This document shows, one piece after another, positions 47,751 through 58,782 of a DNA stretch of 64,000 nucleotides; the first letter of the stretch is position 1, and each line of letters starts with the position of its first letter. Both the position numbers and the translations under genes were made by a program. Under the pieces are notes generated by a model. The model was given only the letters and a program-made list of their open reading frames with translations, made no database searches and was not told where the DNA came from. The DNA is taken from the NCBI RefSeq assembly GCF_963678635.1, contig NC_087069.1:50912938-50976937 (forward strand), read 5' to 3'. The stretch is from Symsagittifera roscoffensis (Eukaryota > Xenacoelomorpha > Acoela > Convolutidae).

Positions 47751-48049
47751 TCAGTAATAGAAAAGTATCAAGTCCATGTACGGACCCGGAGTGTTGTTTG
47801 GATACTGATGGTGGTGTTGATTAGGAGGAAGATGAGGATGAGGGTGTCCGGATGTGGCCGTGGCTGTTCAAGTGGTGACACTTCCGTTCGCCACCAGCCC
47901 CAGCCCCCCTCCTGGTTGGCTAGTGCTGTTGTTGTTATTGTTTTTAAGCGGTAGAGGTCTGAAGGAATAAGAATGGGGGTGGGGGTTCCGACTATGACTC
48001 TGACTGATGGTTGCATGATGTTGATTGGGAATGTTGTTGCTGGTTGTGG
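47751..48049 (-). other. Candidate terminal exon, His/Pro/Asn-rich, with in-frame TGA
   Basis: On the minus strand a good 3' splice site (ATTTTTTTCAG) precedes 48049. From there one frame reads NIPNQHHATISQSHSRNPHP, then PLPLKNNNNNSTSQPGGG, meets TGA at 47870-47868, and continues in the same frame with SGHPHPHLPPNQHHHQYPNN and PGPYMDL to a TGA at 47753-47751. This low-complexity His/Pro/Asn style is typical of transactivation regions of animal transcription factors. The internal TGA makes it a pseudogene, a sequencing error or not coding. Confidence 0.35.
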
Positions 48050-48299
48050 CTGAAAAAAATACTGCAAAATCATCTGATTAGCCTTAAAGCATCTATGTAC
48101 AGTTTTGCTTTTCATCGAATACAAACCAAAGAACACCTATCTGATGCAACAAAAAAAAGTTCAGTTGCAATCGAAAAAGAAACAATTACGCGGACGAAAT
48201 TTCTGTGATAAATGTTTTGACTTTCGTTTGTATTTAGAAGTTGAAAAGGGCAAAAATATTTTTTCGGCCTTTTACAAAAAACAAGCCTTAATGTTGAAA

Positions 48300-48480
48300 C
48301 GCAATCCTCCTCCTCCTCCTCCTGCCCCTCCCCTCGCGCCTACTTTACACCTGGTGCTCCAGTCAGAATTGCTACAGCTTCTACTCAATCTGCAAGGAAG
48401 TGTCCCCCCGCCATCCCCACTTCCACGCCCCCTCCCCCCACCAACAATACCCGGATGTGTGTTTGTTAGGGTTCTCTGTT
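48300..48480 (+). other. Pro/Ser/Thr-rich open stretch, strand and frame uncertain
   Basis: A CCT-repeat is followed by sequence open in all three plus frames. One reads YFTPGAPVRIATASTQSARK then CPPAIPTSTPPPPTNNTR; another reads HPHFHAPSPHQQYPDV. The style is similar to the candidate exon at 47751-48049 but on the other strand. No start, splice site or domain is secure. Confidence 0.2.
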
Positions 48481-48499
48481 TCGGCAGCTACTGTTGTTG

Positions 48500-48889
48500 A
48501 AACTGTAAATCTAATTTGAGTGATAATTATCTATTTATGTCGGCAATATGAACGCAAGACTTTTTTCTTTTTCGCCATCATAAAAAGCATCAAAGTTATG
48601 GTTTTGAAGAATATGGACAATACTTATAATAAAAATCATAAAAATCATAATCATAAATTGTTCGCAATACAGATTGCATTCACTGTAAAACTCACTACAT
48701 GAACAACCACCCGTGTTGACCAAAACCGTTTGTCCTACAGTTTTCATATATGAAAAATTGCTTTTCATACAATTTTGTACAATTCCATAGATACATAAAT
48801 TGTTAAGAAAACTCAAGAAAAGCATTTTTTTTAAATTTTCAATTCTAAAAATTTTTGGGATAAGCTCGAAGCTCGTGATAGGTTATCGC
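48500..48889. other. Non-coding stretch before second gypsy element
   Basis: AT-rich. No LTR, primer-binding site or gene could be recognised. TTTCATACAATTTTGTACAA near 48762 resembles the array-spacer repeats. Confidence 0.4.
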
Positions 48890-49776
48890 ATGGTGGAGCC
48901 AGCAGGATTCTCAGCTCAGGACAATCGTACTGATATGGGAATACCAGTATTTTGGGCGACAGCAAATCTGGACTCACCGTGGCAATTCAAAAAATGGTTC
49001 GAATAATTTCTAACGGCGGTAACTGTAAAAGAAAATGTAAACCCACAAGTTATGCTGGAGGATTTAAAAGACATTTTAGAAGAACCACCACCACAGCCAG
49101 AGATGCCACGAGATAGAGAATATGAAGCTGCGACGACAGCCAGAAACCTCAGAGACAAACTAGCAAGAGATCGAGCTATGCTAGAGAATGAGGGAACCAA
49201 GGTTTATTATAAGGAAGTACAGAAGAAGCTTGTATCAATAATATTCCTATCTCTGGGAACAGGAGGAAAGAAAAGCTTCCTGCAGAAAAAACCACTTGCT
49301 GAAGCTTCCAATTGTCATTTAAGGAAATTACAGAATTTGCATCGGTCTCATACCAAAAAGTTAATTGCGTGACATATGAAAGATACAAATTGTTCAAACG
49401 AATGCAAGAACCAAGGGAACCGTTTGAGTCATTCCACGCGGAGCTAATTGCGCAAGCATCCAGGTCAGAACTAGACGCACTTGAAAGTGAGATAGTTCGA
49501 GATCTGTTCAATTCAAAAATGAGAAAACTGACGCTGCAAGATAAACTCACATCAAAATACACTCATCTAGAACCAGAGGAGTTCCTAAAGAGAGCCATAA
49601 ACTTTGAGCATAGTAAATTGACTACAATGGCGTTTCAGAAGACGATTGCAGCAGCAACCGCTCCAGCGAGCACTAGTTACCTTTCAGGGGGGAAGATAAA
49701 ACAAGAACCAGTGATGGCTGTCAGGAAACTAAACTTGGCTACCCAATTAGTAGATTACAATAAACAACCAACCTGA
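48890..49776 (+). pseudogene. gag: gag of second gypsy element
   Basis: The ATG at 48890 opens MVEPAGFSAQDNRTDMGIPV, then ANLDSPWQFKKWFE, an in-frame TAA (49004-49006), and the same frame continues with NVNPQVMLEDLKDILEEPPP to about 49230. The capsid part is in another frame (49312-49776): YERYKLFKRMQEPREPFESF and HAELIAQASRSELDALESE, a typical gypsy Gag pattern. Downstream is Lys/Ala-rich sequence without an intact zinc knuckle. Dead by one nonsense codon and at least one frameshift. Confidence 0.8.
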
Positions 49777-50170
49777 GCGTTAGGGCGTTGAACACAAATC
49801 TCCGCTCGGCAGGCTGAAAGATAAAAGGAGCCACGTTTCTGGTGATGGCATGGAAAGCCAGATGCATAATGGGGTTCGACCTACAAGGACAAAGGGGATC
49901 ACAACCGCAGAGAAACCAGCTCCGAAAGAAATGTCAAGATTTGACGTGCTCATGTGCGTGCAGTCGGAAGGTTGGAAAAACAAAATCTTTCGATAGATTT
50001 AAAGATTTGTTTGGTAGACAGGTAATCTCAAAAAATCACATCGTAAGTTCAAAATGTAAGTACCTTTTTTTTGGTTCAAGAAGATGGGAGAAGAATCCCA
50101 TTTCATATACAAAATAAGATTTAAAAATCAATCAAAAAAATGTTGAGAGAGGGCCACAATAAAAAGTTGG
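49777..50170 (+). pseudogene. gag-pol junction region, heavily decayed
   Basis: Expected place of nucleocapsid and protease. Only a short frame (49842-50117) with CQDLTCSCACSRKVGKTKSF is open, and no D-S/T-G motif was found. Probably deleted or mutated protease. Confidence 0.4.
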
Positions 50171-50179
50171 ACTAGTGTA

Positions 50180-50885
50180 CAAGCGATTGTTTCATAGCTC
50201 CAATTGTAGTAACAGTAGAAAAAGATGATTCGATAAAGTTAGCGCTCGATGCAAAGCCAATCAACAGGCAACTGATCAAAAATAAATACGAAATACCCAA
50301 TGTAGACCAACTCATCGATGAAGGAAGCCAAGTCGTTACAGAAAACAAAAAGGGTAAATTTTACTTCACAGTGTTAGATTTGAAATATGCGTATAGCCAG
50401 TTAAGATTGGCTGCAGACACAGCGAAACAATATAATTTCAATATCTCGGGGGAAAGGCTACCGAGACATACAGGTTCCTCACATGAATTTATGGTTTGTC
50501 GGACATGCCAGCCGAATTTCAAAAGGCTATGGATAGAACTATTAACCACGTATAGAATACTTTGTGCTTCTTGGATGATAATCTTAGTTTGTCAAAGGGT
50601 AATGAAACAACACGAAAAGTTAGTAGAAACAGTACTGAAAAATGTAGAGGACAAAAATCTGGCATGGAAAATTTCGAAAGGCGAATTCTTCAAACACCAC
50701 GTTGACTGGTTAGGACACCAACTCTTGGAGTCGGGGGTCAGACCAAAGTTTACTAAAACAGAAGCGATAGAGAACGTCAAACCACCGAAATCGCTAAAAC
50801 AATTGAGATCATTTCTAGGTAGTATAAATCACCTAGAAAAATTGATCCCGGACGTAAAATTTAACCGAACATTTACGTCCACTTC
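50180..50885 (+). pseudogene. pol: Reverse transcriptase of second gypsy element
   Basis: Plus-strand pieces show CFIAPIVVTVEKDDSIKLAL, PNVDQLIDEG, the first catalytic Asp box FYFTVLDLKYAYSQLRL, a FLDDNLSLSKG box (YxDD-type, around 50565-50600, in a frame different from its neighbours), then WKISKGEFFKHHVDWLGHQL and PPKSLKQLRSFLGSINHLEK of the thumb. The order is typical of Ty3/gypsy RT. The frame change around the catalytic box and later stops make it inactive. Confidence 0.85.
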
Positions 50886-51059
50886 GTAAAGAGGAGAACC
50901 AAAGGAAAAAGCTAAAGAACATGAAACTTCCGGTGAAAAAATTTGAGTGAGAGATGAGGCTAACATTTCCAAAGTAAACTATTATGACTCTAATCGAGAA
51001 ACAAATTTTAAGTGTGACGCAAGCCACAACAGCTTGGGGTTAATTTAAAACAACAAACA

Positions 51060-51560
51060 GACGAATTGTTGTGAGTTCCGATCTCAATCGCATCCAGTTA
51101 CCTAAATATACAAGAAAAAAATTTTCAACAAACGAACTAGAGTTTCTTACAGTTGTTTGAGCAGTTGATAGATACAAACATTACCTTTCGGGTAAAACAT
51201 TTACCATCGCAACGGATGACAAAGCTTTAACCTCAGCCCTAAATGGGAACAAATCAAATAAAACCTATCAATCACGGTTGATCGGTGGGGTCGATCGAGC
51301 ATTGTCTCGTCAATTTAAAACATTTCACATTCCAGGGAAGGACATGAGGATAGTCGATTATTTATTACAAGATCCATACAATGGCCCTTGGCCCGAATCT
51401 AAACTAGACGATAAATTTGTTGTAGCAATAATTAACTCCTTTCACAAAGCGTTAGACTGCATGGACAGTAGGCTAGAAAGCACTGGGTCGCTCAACCGGA
51501 ACGAAAACCTTCTAGATAAATTTAGAAGGAATGTTGCGAAACAGTCAGGGCTTAGTGGTT
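51060..51560 (+). pseudogene. RNase H of second gypsy element
   Basis: FSTNELEFLTVV is followed by a TGA in place of a Trp-like codon, then AVDRYKHYLSGKTFTIATDD, KALTSALNGN, and LSRQFKTFHIPGKDMRIVDY. These are the RNase H Glu motif, the TDHKAL-type motif (here TDDKAL) and the conserved C-terminal HIPGK-MRIVDYL motif of gypsy elements. The remaining 51278-51725 is a broken tether. Confidence 0.8.
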
Positions 51561-52039
51561 GATATGGCAACGAAAACGGTCAAAAACGAGCAAAGCTCGA
51601 CCGAAGCCAAAAAAAATCAACTTTCGCGACCTTCGAAACAGCTAAACAATGTGACATTCGACCAGAATGGCCCAAATGCAATCTCTGCAGATTTCGAATT
51701 TTTAGCAGCGAGCCTTCCGAGTTAGTGATTTTGAAGGATTAAGAACGTTATTCGAACGATTGAACAAAACGTGAAGGTTGAAGGATTCGGAAATTCCTAA
51801 ATTTTAAATTTTCGAAGTGATTACGTAACATTTCTGAGAAACGTCAGAAACGGCCATTTTGGCAAAAGAGTGAAAGAAAAACAGAACAACATTAGCTGCG
51901 ATTGCGAGAAGTACGAAAATCGTGATAAAAAACGACAACAAATCACGGAGCTGACAGAGAACGTTCCGAGTTGCAACTATTGTGTCGCTACAATAGTTGC
52001 AAGGCCGTTGCAGACAACGGTGAAGGGTGGAAGACAGCC

Positions 52040-53889
52040 TTCCGCTTACGAAGAAATCAAGATTAACGATTTTGATTCAGTGGATTCAAGAATCCGGAAG
52101 GGTTTCGGAACTGAGACTTTTGTCCTTTCATAAAAATTTTTAGCTTCCTGTCATATCCTGACTTGAATTTAATTAATATCTGAATTCATTTTGATAAGGA
52201 TGAGAAGCTAGGAGTTGGGGGAAAGGGTTGATCCATCTTTGATGGAGATGATGATTTTTATCTACTGAACAAGAAACAATAATAATTCAATAAGTAGTAG
52301 TAGCCCTGTTTTTAGGAGTGACCTCGTGGTCTGAGGATACTGAGACCCAGCCATGAGCTCACTATTTGCATAAAATCTAGTTAATTTGAGCGTTCTGGTC
52401 GAAGCCGGAGAACAGTAACGTTTTTGTCGACCCGATGTTAGAAAGACCACCGAAAGTACTGGCTTGGTAGAGACGGTGAAAAGCATGCAAAACTCTGTTT
52501 AGACATTCGCCAGTCGTCTTAGGACTTTGTTTTGTTTTCCGTCGATATGTATCTTCCGGGCGAATGTTACATAGATGTTTTTATGGCGATCCTGGGTGTT
52601 ATTCTTTGTTAACATCATGACCGGCAGAACCGTTAACGAGCACTCCGCGCCGAGCGGATGCTCACATTAACGCCCTTAATAGGCCTAAACCGCCGGGGTG
52701 GAAGGGTAATTCGGAACGCGGAAGCCTTCCGGATTACCGTGAATAGTTTTTTAACCTAGTTAAGACCGAAAATTCACGAACCAGGAAGGGTGGGGGGAAT
52801 CGCGAACCCCTCGTCCCCTGAGTGGTTTGTGACCAAAAACACTTTAAGATATATATAAAAGCAAACAAAAAAGTAGTATAGTACCCAAGAAAAACAAAAA
52901 AAAAACATTAAAAAAAAACCGAAAAAACTAAAAACAGTAAAAAAAAGTAAAAAATCAGTAGAAATCATCCCCCCAGACAAGATGTGATCCAACCCGCCCG
53001 TTTGTTGTTGATGGATATATTGTTGTTACAGGCATTTATATCAGTCAGGATTGTTACGAACAATTTTGTGGCCCGTTTGTGAGGCTTGTACTGTAGGGTT
53101 ATTTGAGCATTTAAGCACGTTAATGATAAATTGCCCTCAATCCGGAAGTGTCAGCTGATTTGCGCTCAATTCGGAAGGGTCTTGGGAGAAGACCGATCCG
53201 GCAAGCAGTACAAGGAGCAACAAGAGGGGGCTGAACGACAACAAAGATCGACTGTTGGGTATCGTTAACAAGTTTTGTATCCCTTTTAGTACAAAAAGTA
53301 AGATAGTAATCTGTGGGGGGCTCGACAGTGCTGCACTGTAGTGACCTTTCACCGAACTGCGAATATCCGAGTTAAGCACCTTAATTCGGATATTAAACAA
53401 ACCCGGAGGGGTATACTATTACTACTATTATTACTCATATATCTTATACTAATAACCTATATCGTTTTTCAGTGAAAAACAGAGAAAACAGACCGGTTTT
53501 TAGGGTCAAAATAGCGATATTTTGATCCCCCCACAAATCGCGATTTTTGATATATCGATATTTTTTGGAACGGAGAAAAGCGCTAAATTTGTGCGTTTCA
53601 TTGTGATTGCACTACTATAATAAGTAGAACGGGTTAACTTTAGTTCGGAAGTGGTTGGAACTATTTTGGTACCAAAAACCAACTTTTCCCAATTTTTGAT
53701 AGTACAAAACACTATAAAATCAGAAAATTTTTTGAAATTTTTGAGTTAGGACAGTAAAAACAGTTGTTTGGACAACGTCCACTAGTGAATCTACGAGTTT
53801 TCAAACCCGCTACCCGAAAGCCTTCCGTGTTGCCGAGAAATCGAACTTAACGAGTTTGATTTGGTGGATTCATCAATCCGGAGGGGTAC
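52040..53889 (+). repeat. 68-bp imperfect direct repeat pair
   Basis: Positions 52040-52107 and 53820-53889 share GCCTTCCG, GAAATC, AACGA-TTTGATT, GTGGATTCA and AATCCGG(A/G)GGGT in the same order. A third partial relative is near 52720 (GCGGAAGCCTTCCGGATTAC). It may mark old duplication inside the leader or repeated protein- or RNA-binding units. Confidence 0.6.
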
Positions 53890-54442
53890 AGGTAGCATAG
53901 TTTTTCGCAAATTTTTTCAGCTAAAGCGTTTTAGATCGGGTCTTTCGCATTGAACTAGAAGAGTATAGGCCTTCTGAGCTCGGATCAATAACTTTTAGGT
54001 CGAAAGGAACAGAATTGCGGAAAAAGTTAGGTGGAACCTATAAGATAGAAATTTTTTGAGTTTGCAAGAAAGACGTTTTGGCTAATAACTTTTCGACGAC
54101 TGGACAAATCCAGTTGATCTTGGTACCATTAGATCAGAAATTAGCTGAACTTACTAGTAGGAAGGATAATTACTCGGAAAAGCAAGCGCGAAAATTTTTT
54201 GAGATTGTTTTTAACAAATTACTCAATTAGGAAGGGTACACCCTTCACGTTTTATAAAAAAAATTTTTGGAAAGCCCTTAAACCCCTACCAAAAGGTGAT
54301 AGCGATTGAACTAAGTAACTTAGGACAGTTCTAGACAAAAAGGGAGGGCTAAAGGCACAAGAAGACCTTAATAGAGTCGAAATTAGGCAAGTGATAAGAC
54401 CCTTCACCGTTAGTGTGTATTGTCAAATAAGAGGCTTAACTT

Positions 54443-54800
54443 CAATCCGGAGGGGTCTGAGAAAGGATCATATACCCCTCCCAGTTAATTCGAACAGCAT
54501 AATAGCATCGCAGAACGTATCCGGAGGGGTATAGGCTGAAATCAAGTAATCTCCGAAAAGCTACTTTAACAGAATCCAAGGGCTCCCAATCCGGAGGGGT
54601 CAAAATTTTTCAAAGTCGGAGGGCTCCGAATCCGGAGGGGTCTAGTTTCCACAAAACCGGAGGGGTCCCAATCCGGAAGGGTCTCCTGTTTACTGACTCA
54701 GAGGGGTCCTAATTCGGAGTGATCTTAATTTTACCAATCCGGAAGGGTCCTATTTTTGCCAATCCGGAGGGGTACTGTTTTTTTGTCAACCCGGAGAGAT
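54443..54800 (+). repeat. Dense CAATCCGGAGGGGTC repeat cluster
   Basis: Copies start near 54443, 54517, 54587, 54613, 54628, 54655, 54669, 54697, 54711, 54735, 54759 and 54787, spaced 14-74 bp with unrelated sequence between. Most keep the order AATCCGGAGGGGTC. A-to-G (GGAAGGG / GGAGGGG) is the commonest change. It is not a simple tandem repeat: the spacers are not conserved. That suggests that the motif itself is what is repeated or selected. Confidence 0.85.
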
Positions 54801-55563
54801 AAATTTTTTTTAAGGACTTAGGTAAAACAAAAGAAAGACAAGAGTGCGAGTCATTAGGTTATTAAGACCTAGGCTAGGAACCAGTGACTGCACTGGTAAC
54901 TTGCCTTTCGAATAAGACCAGACCAAAACAAAACAGGTCCGACCTAGGATATTCGCAACACTAGGTCTAAATTGAAGAATAGTGTAACTCATTGGTGCAA
55001 ATTGAAAACCAATACGTTTTTACGAGAAATGACTGCCCTGAGGATTGTAGTAGGTCTAGCTGGGGCAGTCCGAAGGCAGATAGGTAACACAGTACTCGGT
55101 GGGTGCAATAGTCGCCCACTTGAGAGAATTACTGCCTTGAGAGTTTTGTCTGTTTGGTGCAGCACCAAAAAGGGAAGGCTTTTTCTTTCAAAAACTAAAG
55201 TTCGACTGTTGTACTACGACCGACTAAACTACAATACACATACGTTTTTCATAGAAATATTCTTAGTCTTTTACTTTTGATTTTAAATCAACATAAACTG
55301 TGCTTGATTGGGTAGTGAGTACACTATCTTTTAAATTGACTGATAACATTATATTGTGCTAGTTCTCATATCTTACGACCAATAATTGATTAGTGTGAAT
55401 AAATTATATACAAGGTGTATTCTGATAACATACAGGGATTCGTGGTCACTATCTAATAGAAACTTGTGAAACTTATTGTGTTGTGTCATTTTATTAATAG
55501 TCAGACTAGAAAGTCACCAGAAATCGAATTGAGTGTATAGGCTTGAGAAGGTACAAATAGGAA

Positions 55564-57984
55564 ATGAGTCTAGACAAGTCAAGAATACCTAAACGAGGTA
55601 ATAGTTCTAGGAAATTCATACCTGAGGAGCAAAGAAAATCAATGACCGATCCTTTTGTGGAACGGATCAAACGAACAAGGAACGGCAAAAGGAAGATGGT
55701 TTCAGGCAGAATGGTTGAAACGAGAAGTCAAAAGACCTCAGAAGATAGAAAAGAAATGTTGGAAGTGGAGGTCCACCCGGACCAGGCCATGCAGGACGGC
55801 GAAGAGATGCATGGACTGGAAGGGAGAGGCAGAAGGCTAGCGAGCGAATCTACTCCGGTAGAACAAGGTCAGGATTTGGCCCCTTCCACCGGAACACTGG
55901 ATCGAGCGGAGATGTCGGAACTGTCCGACATCTGTACTGAAGTTGTGGCGACCAGGAGATCTCCAACAGACAATACCATGATGGCAGATGCAACAGAGAA
56001 ACAGACTACGTCTTCATCGTTCACAGAAAGAATGAAAAACACCTCTGGGAAAATCTTTCCATTTACAATGGGAGCGGGCACAGGAAACGAGGGTGAATCC
56101 CAAGAGGAAGAAGAGGACGATGATGAGCAAGTGGACTCTGGATCTCAAATCAGCCTCAATAGTTCGACCCAGGAGAATGAGCCATACCACGGGGAAGAGA
56201 CTGGAAACAAGGACAAGTTTGGTGTGGTAAGAACGATAAGCAAAGAGGTAAACACACCGGGCCAGTCGAGAGGCTTTGCGATCATGATAAATTCAGAGCA
56301 GCGAACTGGGTAGAATGGAAACACAGGGCTAGGCGACGCATTGGTGGATCCTGAAGTGGATAGCGAAAAGACGTAGAGACAGAGAATAAGAGCCCGGATC
56401 TCGACCAGCACGAAGCTACCTGGGACCGACAGGGTGACACCGCCGCTAGTGACACCACTCGTGGATAACGGGGTAGCATTAGAAGAAGCCTTGAACAGCA
56501 TCGTGGGCAGTATAGGAGAGCAAAACGAACAGATGTCCATAAGGATGAGTGAACTAGAGAGTGCGGTCCACGTTGAAAGAGAAAGTCTGCGGGAAGAAAT
56601 AAACCGAAATAGACAAGAAGTTGGCAGGAGCGAGAAACGCTTGAAAGAAAGAACGGACGAGCATATAGCAAAGAACCTGTCGCGAATGACAAGAGAAGCG
56701 GAACAGAGAGAGTTACGCTTAAGAGACGATATGGAGAAGTTAAGAACGCAACAAGCGCAGACTCTTGGGACTCTTGACACAAAGTTGGAAGCGATGTTGG
56801 AGAGGCGAACTCAGGCCATCATGGACAAATTAGATGGGCTACTAGGAAGCAGGAGTGGACCAAGAGAAGGAGAACCGAATTCGGGAGGTCCCAGCAGGGA
56901 ACCGAAGATGAACTTCAATGACCATCAAAGGAGACGGGCAGATGGATTCACTAGGGGCAGGGGCAGCTCATCAGGCTACACCACAAGGGATCATAGAACA
57001 TGGGGCCCAAACAGTAGGGCAAGTTCAACAGGGAACAGGCAGACCTCGAATCAAAGACCGACACAAGGCACACATGCAACTGGGAGAGGTGATTCCAGTA
57101 ACAGGAGGAATGCCAGTCCAGGGAGAAGTCATGTGAGCCAAGGGGGAAATACTTACAGCGGTTCGGATTGCAGGGATGCACCGTATACAGAGCCTTCGAC
57201 AAGGTGTGAGAACACTCAGGCTGGACACTCAAGGGATGCTGCGGCAATGGCCGCAGCCTTTGAAACCCTAAACAGGTCTCTGGAGACATTCCTTACAAGG
57301 CTATCCAGAACCAATGAACGCAGTGAAAAGTCCAGAAGGGTCTTTAAGAAACCAAGGTGCTATAAAGACGAATCTGATGGCTGTATTGATACCGGGATAG
57401 AGGTAATGAAACTGCATTTCGAGGAGGAAGACTTGTCAGAAGATTGGTGTATACCCGCAGACATGGAAGAAGGGGATTATCTGATAATGGACCCTGCTTG
57501 TGAAGTTAACGAGAAAGGCACCAGGGAGAAGAACGATGGAAACGAGGTCGTAGTGGAGGGAACAAAAACACCACTGGACCTGGATCCAAATGAGGTGATC
57601 GAAGCGGATGATGAAACCTTACCTTATGCAGAGGAAGATTGGCAGGATCCCGAACAAACAGAGGTTCCCAAAAATTTGGAACCAGATCTCCCGTTCACGC
57701 TGCAGACTCGACAAGACGACGGTAGAAGACCTAGAAAGAAATACAGCCGTTACGGTGACGACTTTGTAGTAGACAGGATAGATCTTAAAAAGATAATGGA
57801 AGAAATGGTGGGTCTAGAAAGCATAACAGTCTCACAAGACATTGACATAGTAGATGAGCACGACCAGGAATGGATCGAGGACAGGTCGAAACCCGAAGTA
57901 GATTTCGACGATGACCAATCGGAGTCCTACAGAGATGGTCTCACAAATCTGCGAGTCTTGGAGTGGCTGAACGAAATGACATAA
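55564..57984 (+). CDS. ORF1 5' part: basic/acidic region, coiled coil, RG-rich region; two in-frame TAG
   Basis: It starts at ATG 55564, just after an in-frame TAG. The frame runs 249 codons to TAG (56311-56313), 20 codons to a second TAG (56374-56376), then 535 codons to TAA (57982-57984), always in the same phase. Content: basic N-terminus (KSRIPKRGNSSRKF), acidic run EEEEDDDEQ at residues 181-189, a coiled coil at about 56510-56850 (MSELESAVHVERESLREEIN, LRDDMEKLRTQQAQTLG), an Arg/Gly/Ser/Asn-rich segment at about 56820-57140 (GFTRGRGSSS, TGRGDSSNRR) suited to RNA binding, then an acidic stretch and RRPRKKYSRYGDDF. The style is Gag-like, but no zinc knuckle is present. GC and codon use differ clearly from the rest of the window. 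Confidence 0.6.
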
Positions 57985-58782
57985 GACTCTAAGGAGACCA
58001 GTGTCACTATTCAGGACGTAGATCGTGAAAGCGCGAAATACACAAAGACCGAACGAGATGATACTTCCTGGGCTGCCCAGGAAGGACAACTACTCATCCC
58101 GGCTTCTAACCTCAGCTTGATATCCGGTATGCGACCGACGGGGACGTCGAAGGATATTTTTGTCCGGGGAGTGGGGGTAGGACTTACCCACACTGAAAAC
58201 CTGATAATAAAAAAATTGAGAATAGCAAGAGAAACAGGAGATTTAGAGGCAGAAACAGGCGAAGAACCTAAGAAACCTGACATAGGGAGGGTAGTTGAGT
58301 CATATTTTAACCTACCAAATGAGTATTCAAGTAACATAATATTAACAGACAGTGATTTCATACTCACAAACAGAACATGTGCGATAGCAATCACAGCAGA
58401 CATGAGTTTTAGGACAGCCTTAGCGGCAGATTTTAAGAGAGAATACAAAAACGTGGAATTCCTTTGGAAGCAACGACCAGGAGTAGGGGGCGTAGCAGCC
58501 TTACCTCCGGCGGCATCACAAATACCGGGAAAATACCTATGCTTCTTGGTGACGAGTGCGACAGAGAAGCAGCTCGTGGACCCAGAGAACCTAGTCTTCT
58601 CTTTGACGAGGTTGAGAGATTTCCTCTTGGAAATGGACGTGAACGAGCTCTCGCTTCCAGTGTATGATCCGAACAGAGGACGGCTGCATCCTAGGGAACT
58701 GTACGCGCTTGTACACGTGATTTTCTCAGATACTAATATACAAGTATATCTGCATAAGAAATATTATTTAAGTATAGGCTGA
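57985..58782 (+). CDS. ORF1 3' part: macro-like domain
   Basis: Same phase as the preceding frame, separated only by the TAA at 57982. Open for 265 codons to TGA. The C-terminal portion (about 58333-58765) resembles the macro fold of the Poa1/OARD1 type: TDSDFILTNRTCAIAITADM (usual start with strand and small-residue loop), ALAADFKREYKNVEFLWKQ, GVGGVAALPP, KYLCFLVTSATEKQ, LTRLRDFLLEMDVNELSLPV and ALVHVIFSDTNIQVYLHKKY. Known members bind or hydrolyse ADP-ribose. Here the usual GCGLD-type loop is replaced by VYDPNRGRL, so activity is doubtful. It may be made with the upstream part by stop-codon bypass, or separately. The identification is from pattern recognition alone. Confidence 0.55.
   Translation, partial: DSKETSVTIQDVDRESAKYTKTERDDTSWAAQEGQLLIPASNLSLISGMRPTGTSKDIFVRGVGVGLTHTENLIIKKLRIARETGDLEAETGEEPKKPDIGRVVESYFNLPNEYSSNIILTDSDFILTNRTCAIAITADMSFRTALAADFKREYKNVEFLWKQRPGVGGVAALPPAASQIPGKYLCFLVTSATEKQLVDPENLVFSLTRLRDFLLEMDVNELSLPVYDPNRGRLHPRELYALVHVIFSDTNIQVYLHKKYYLSIG

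Larger units (their letters stand above)
48890..51725 (+). mobile_element. Decayed Ty3/gypsy-type retrotransposon, plus strand
   Basis: gag, a much reduced protease region, reverse transcriptase and RNase H occur in order on the plus strand. Integrase is missing: the element stops being recognisable near 51.7 kb, where the sequence with CCGGAAGGGT motifs begins. Gag opens MVEPAGFS like the element at 9880, so they are one family. Frames change many times. No LTR pair was found. Confidence 0.85.
51760..55560 (+). promoter_or_regulatory. Long non-coding leader with CAATCCGGAGGGGTC motif array
   Basis: About 3.8 kb without convincing coding sequence, upstream of ORF1. From about 52.09 to 54.80 kb it carries roughly 18 copies of a motif around CAATCCGGAGGGGTC (variants TCGGAAGGGT, CCGGAAGGGT). 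The copies become dense at 54443-54800. A 68-bp imperfect direct repeat (52040-52107 and 53820-53889) includes the motif. T/A-rich tracts near 52870-52960 and scattered short frames add nothing. It could be the 5' UTR/packaging leader or a control region of the element that follows. Confidence 0.5.

Noticed and set aside
51870-52133. 88-codon plus frame as a gene
   Set aside because: It runs directly into the motif-containing leader repeat and has no domain; more likely non-coding leader.
56145-56782. Minus-strand frames of 166-211 codons under ORF1
   Set aside because: Ser/Leu/Val-rich antisense shadows of the plus-strand charged coding sequence; no motifs. The same applies to most minus frames between 55.5 and 63.9 kb.
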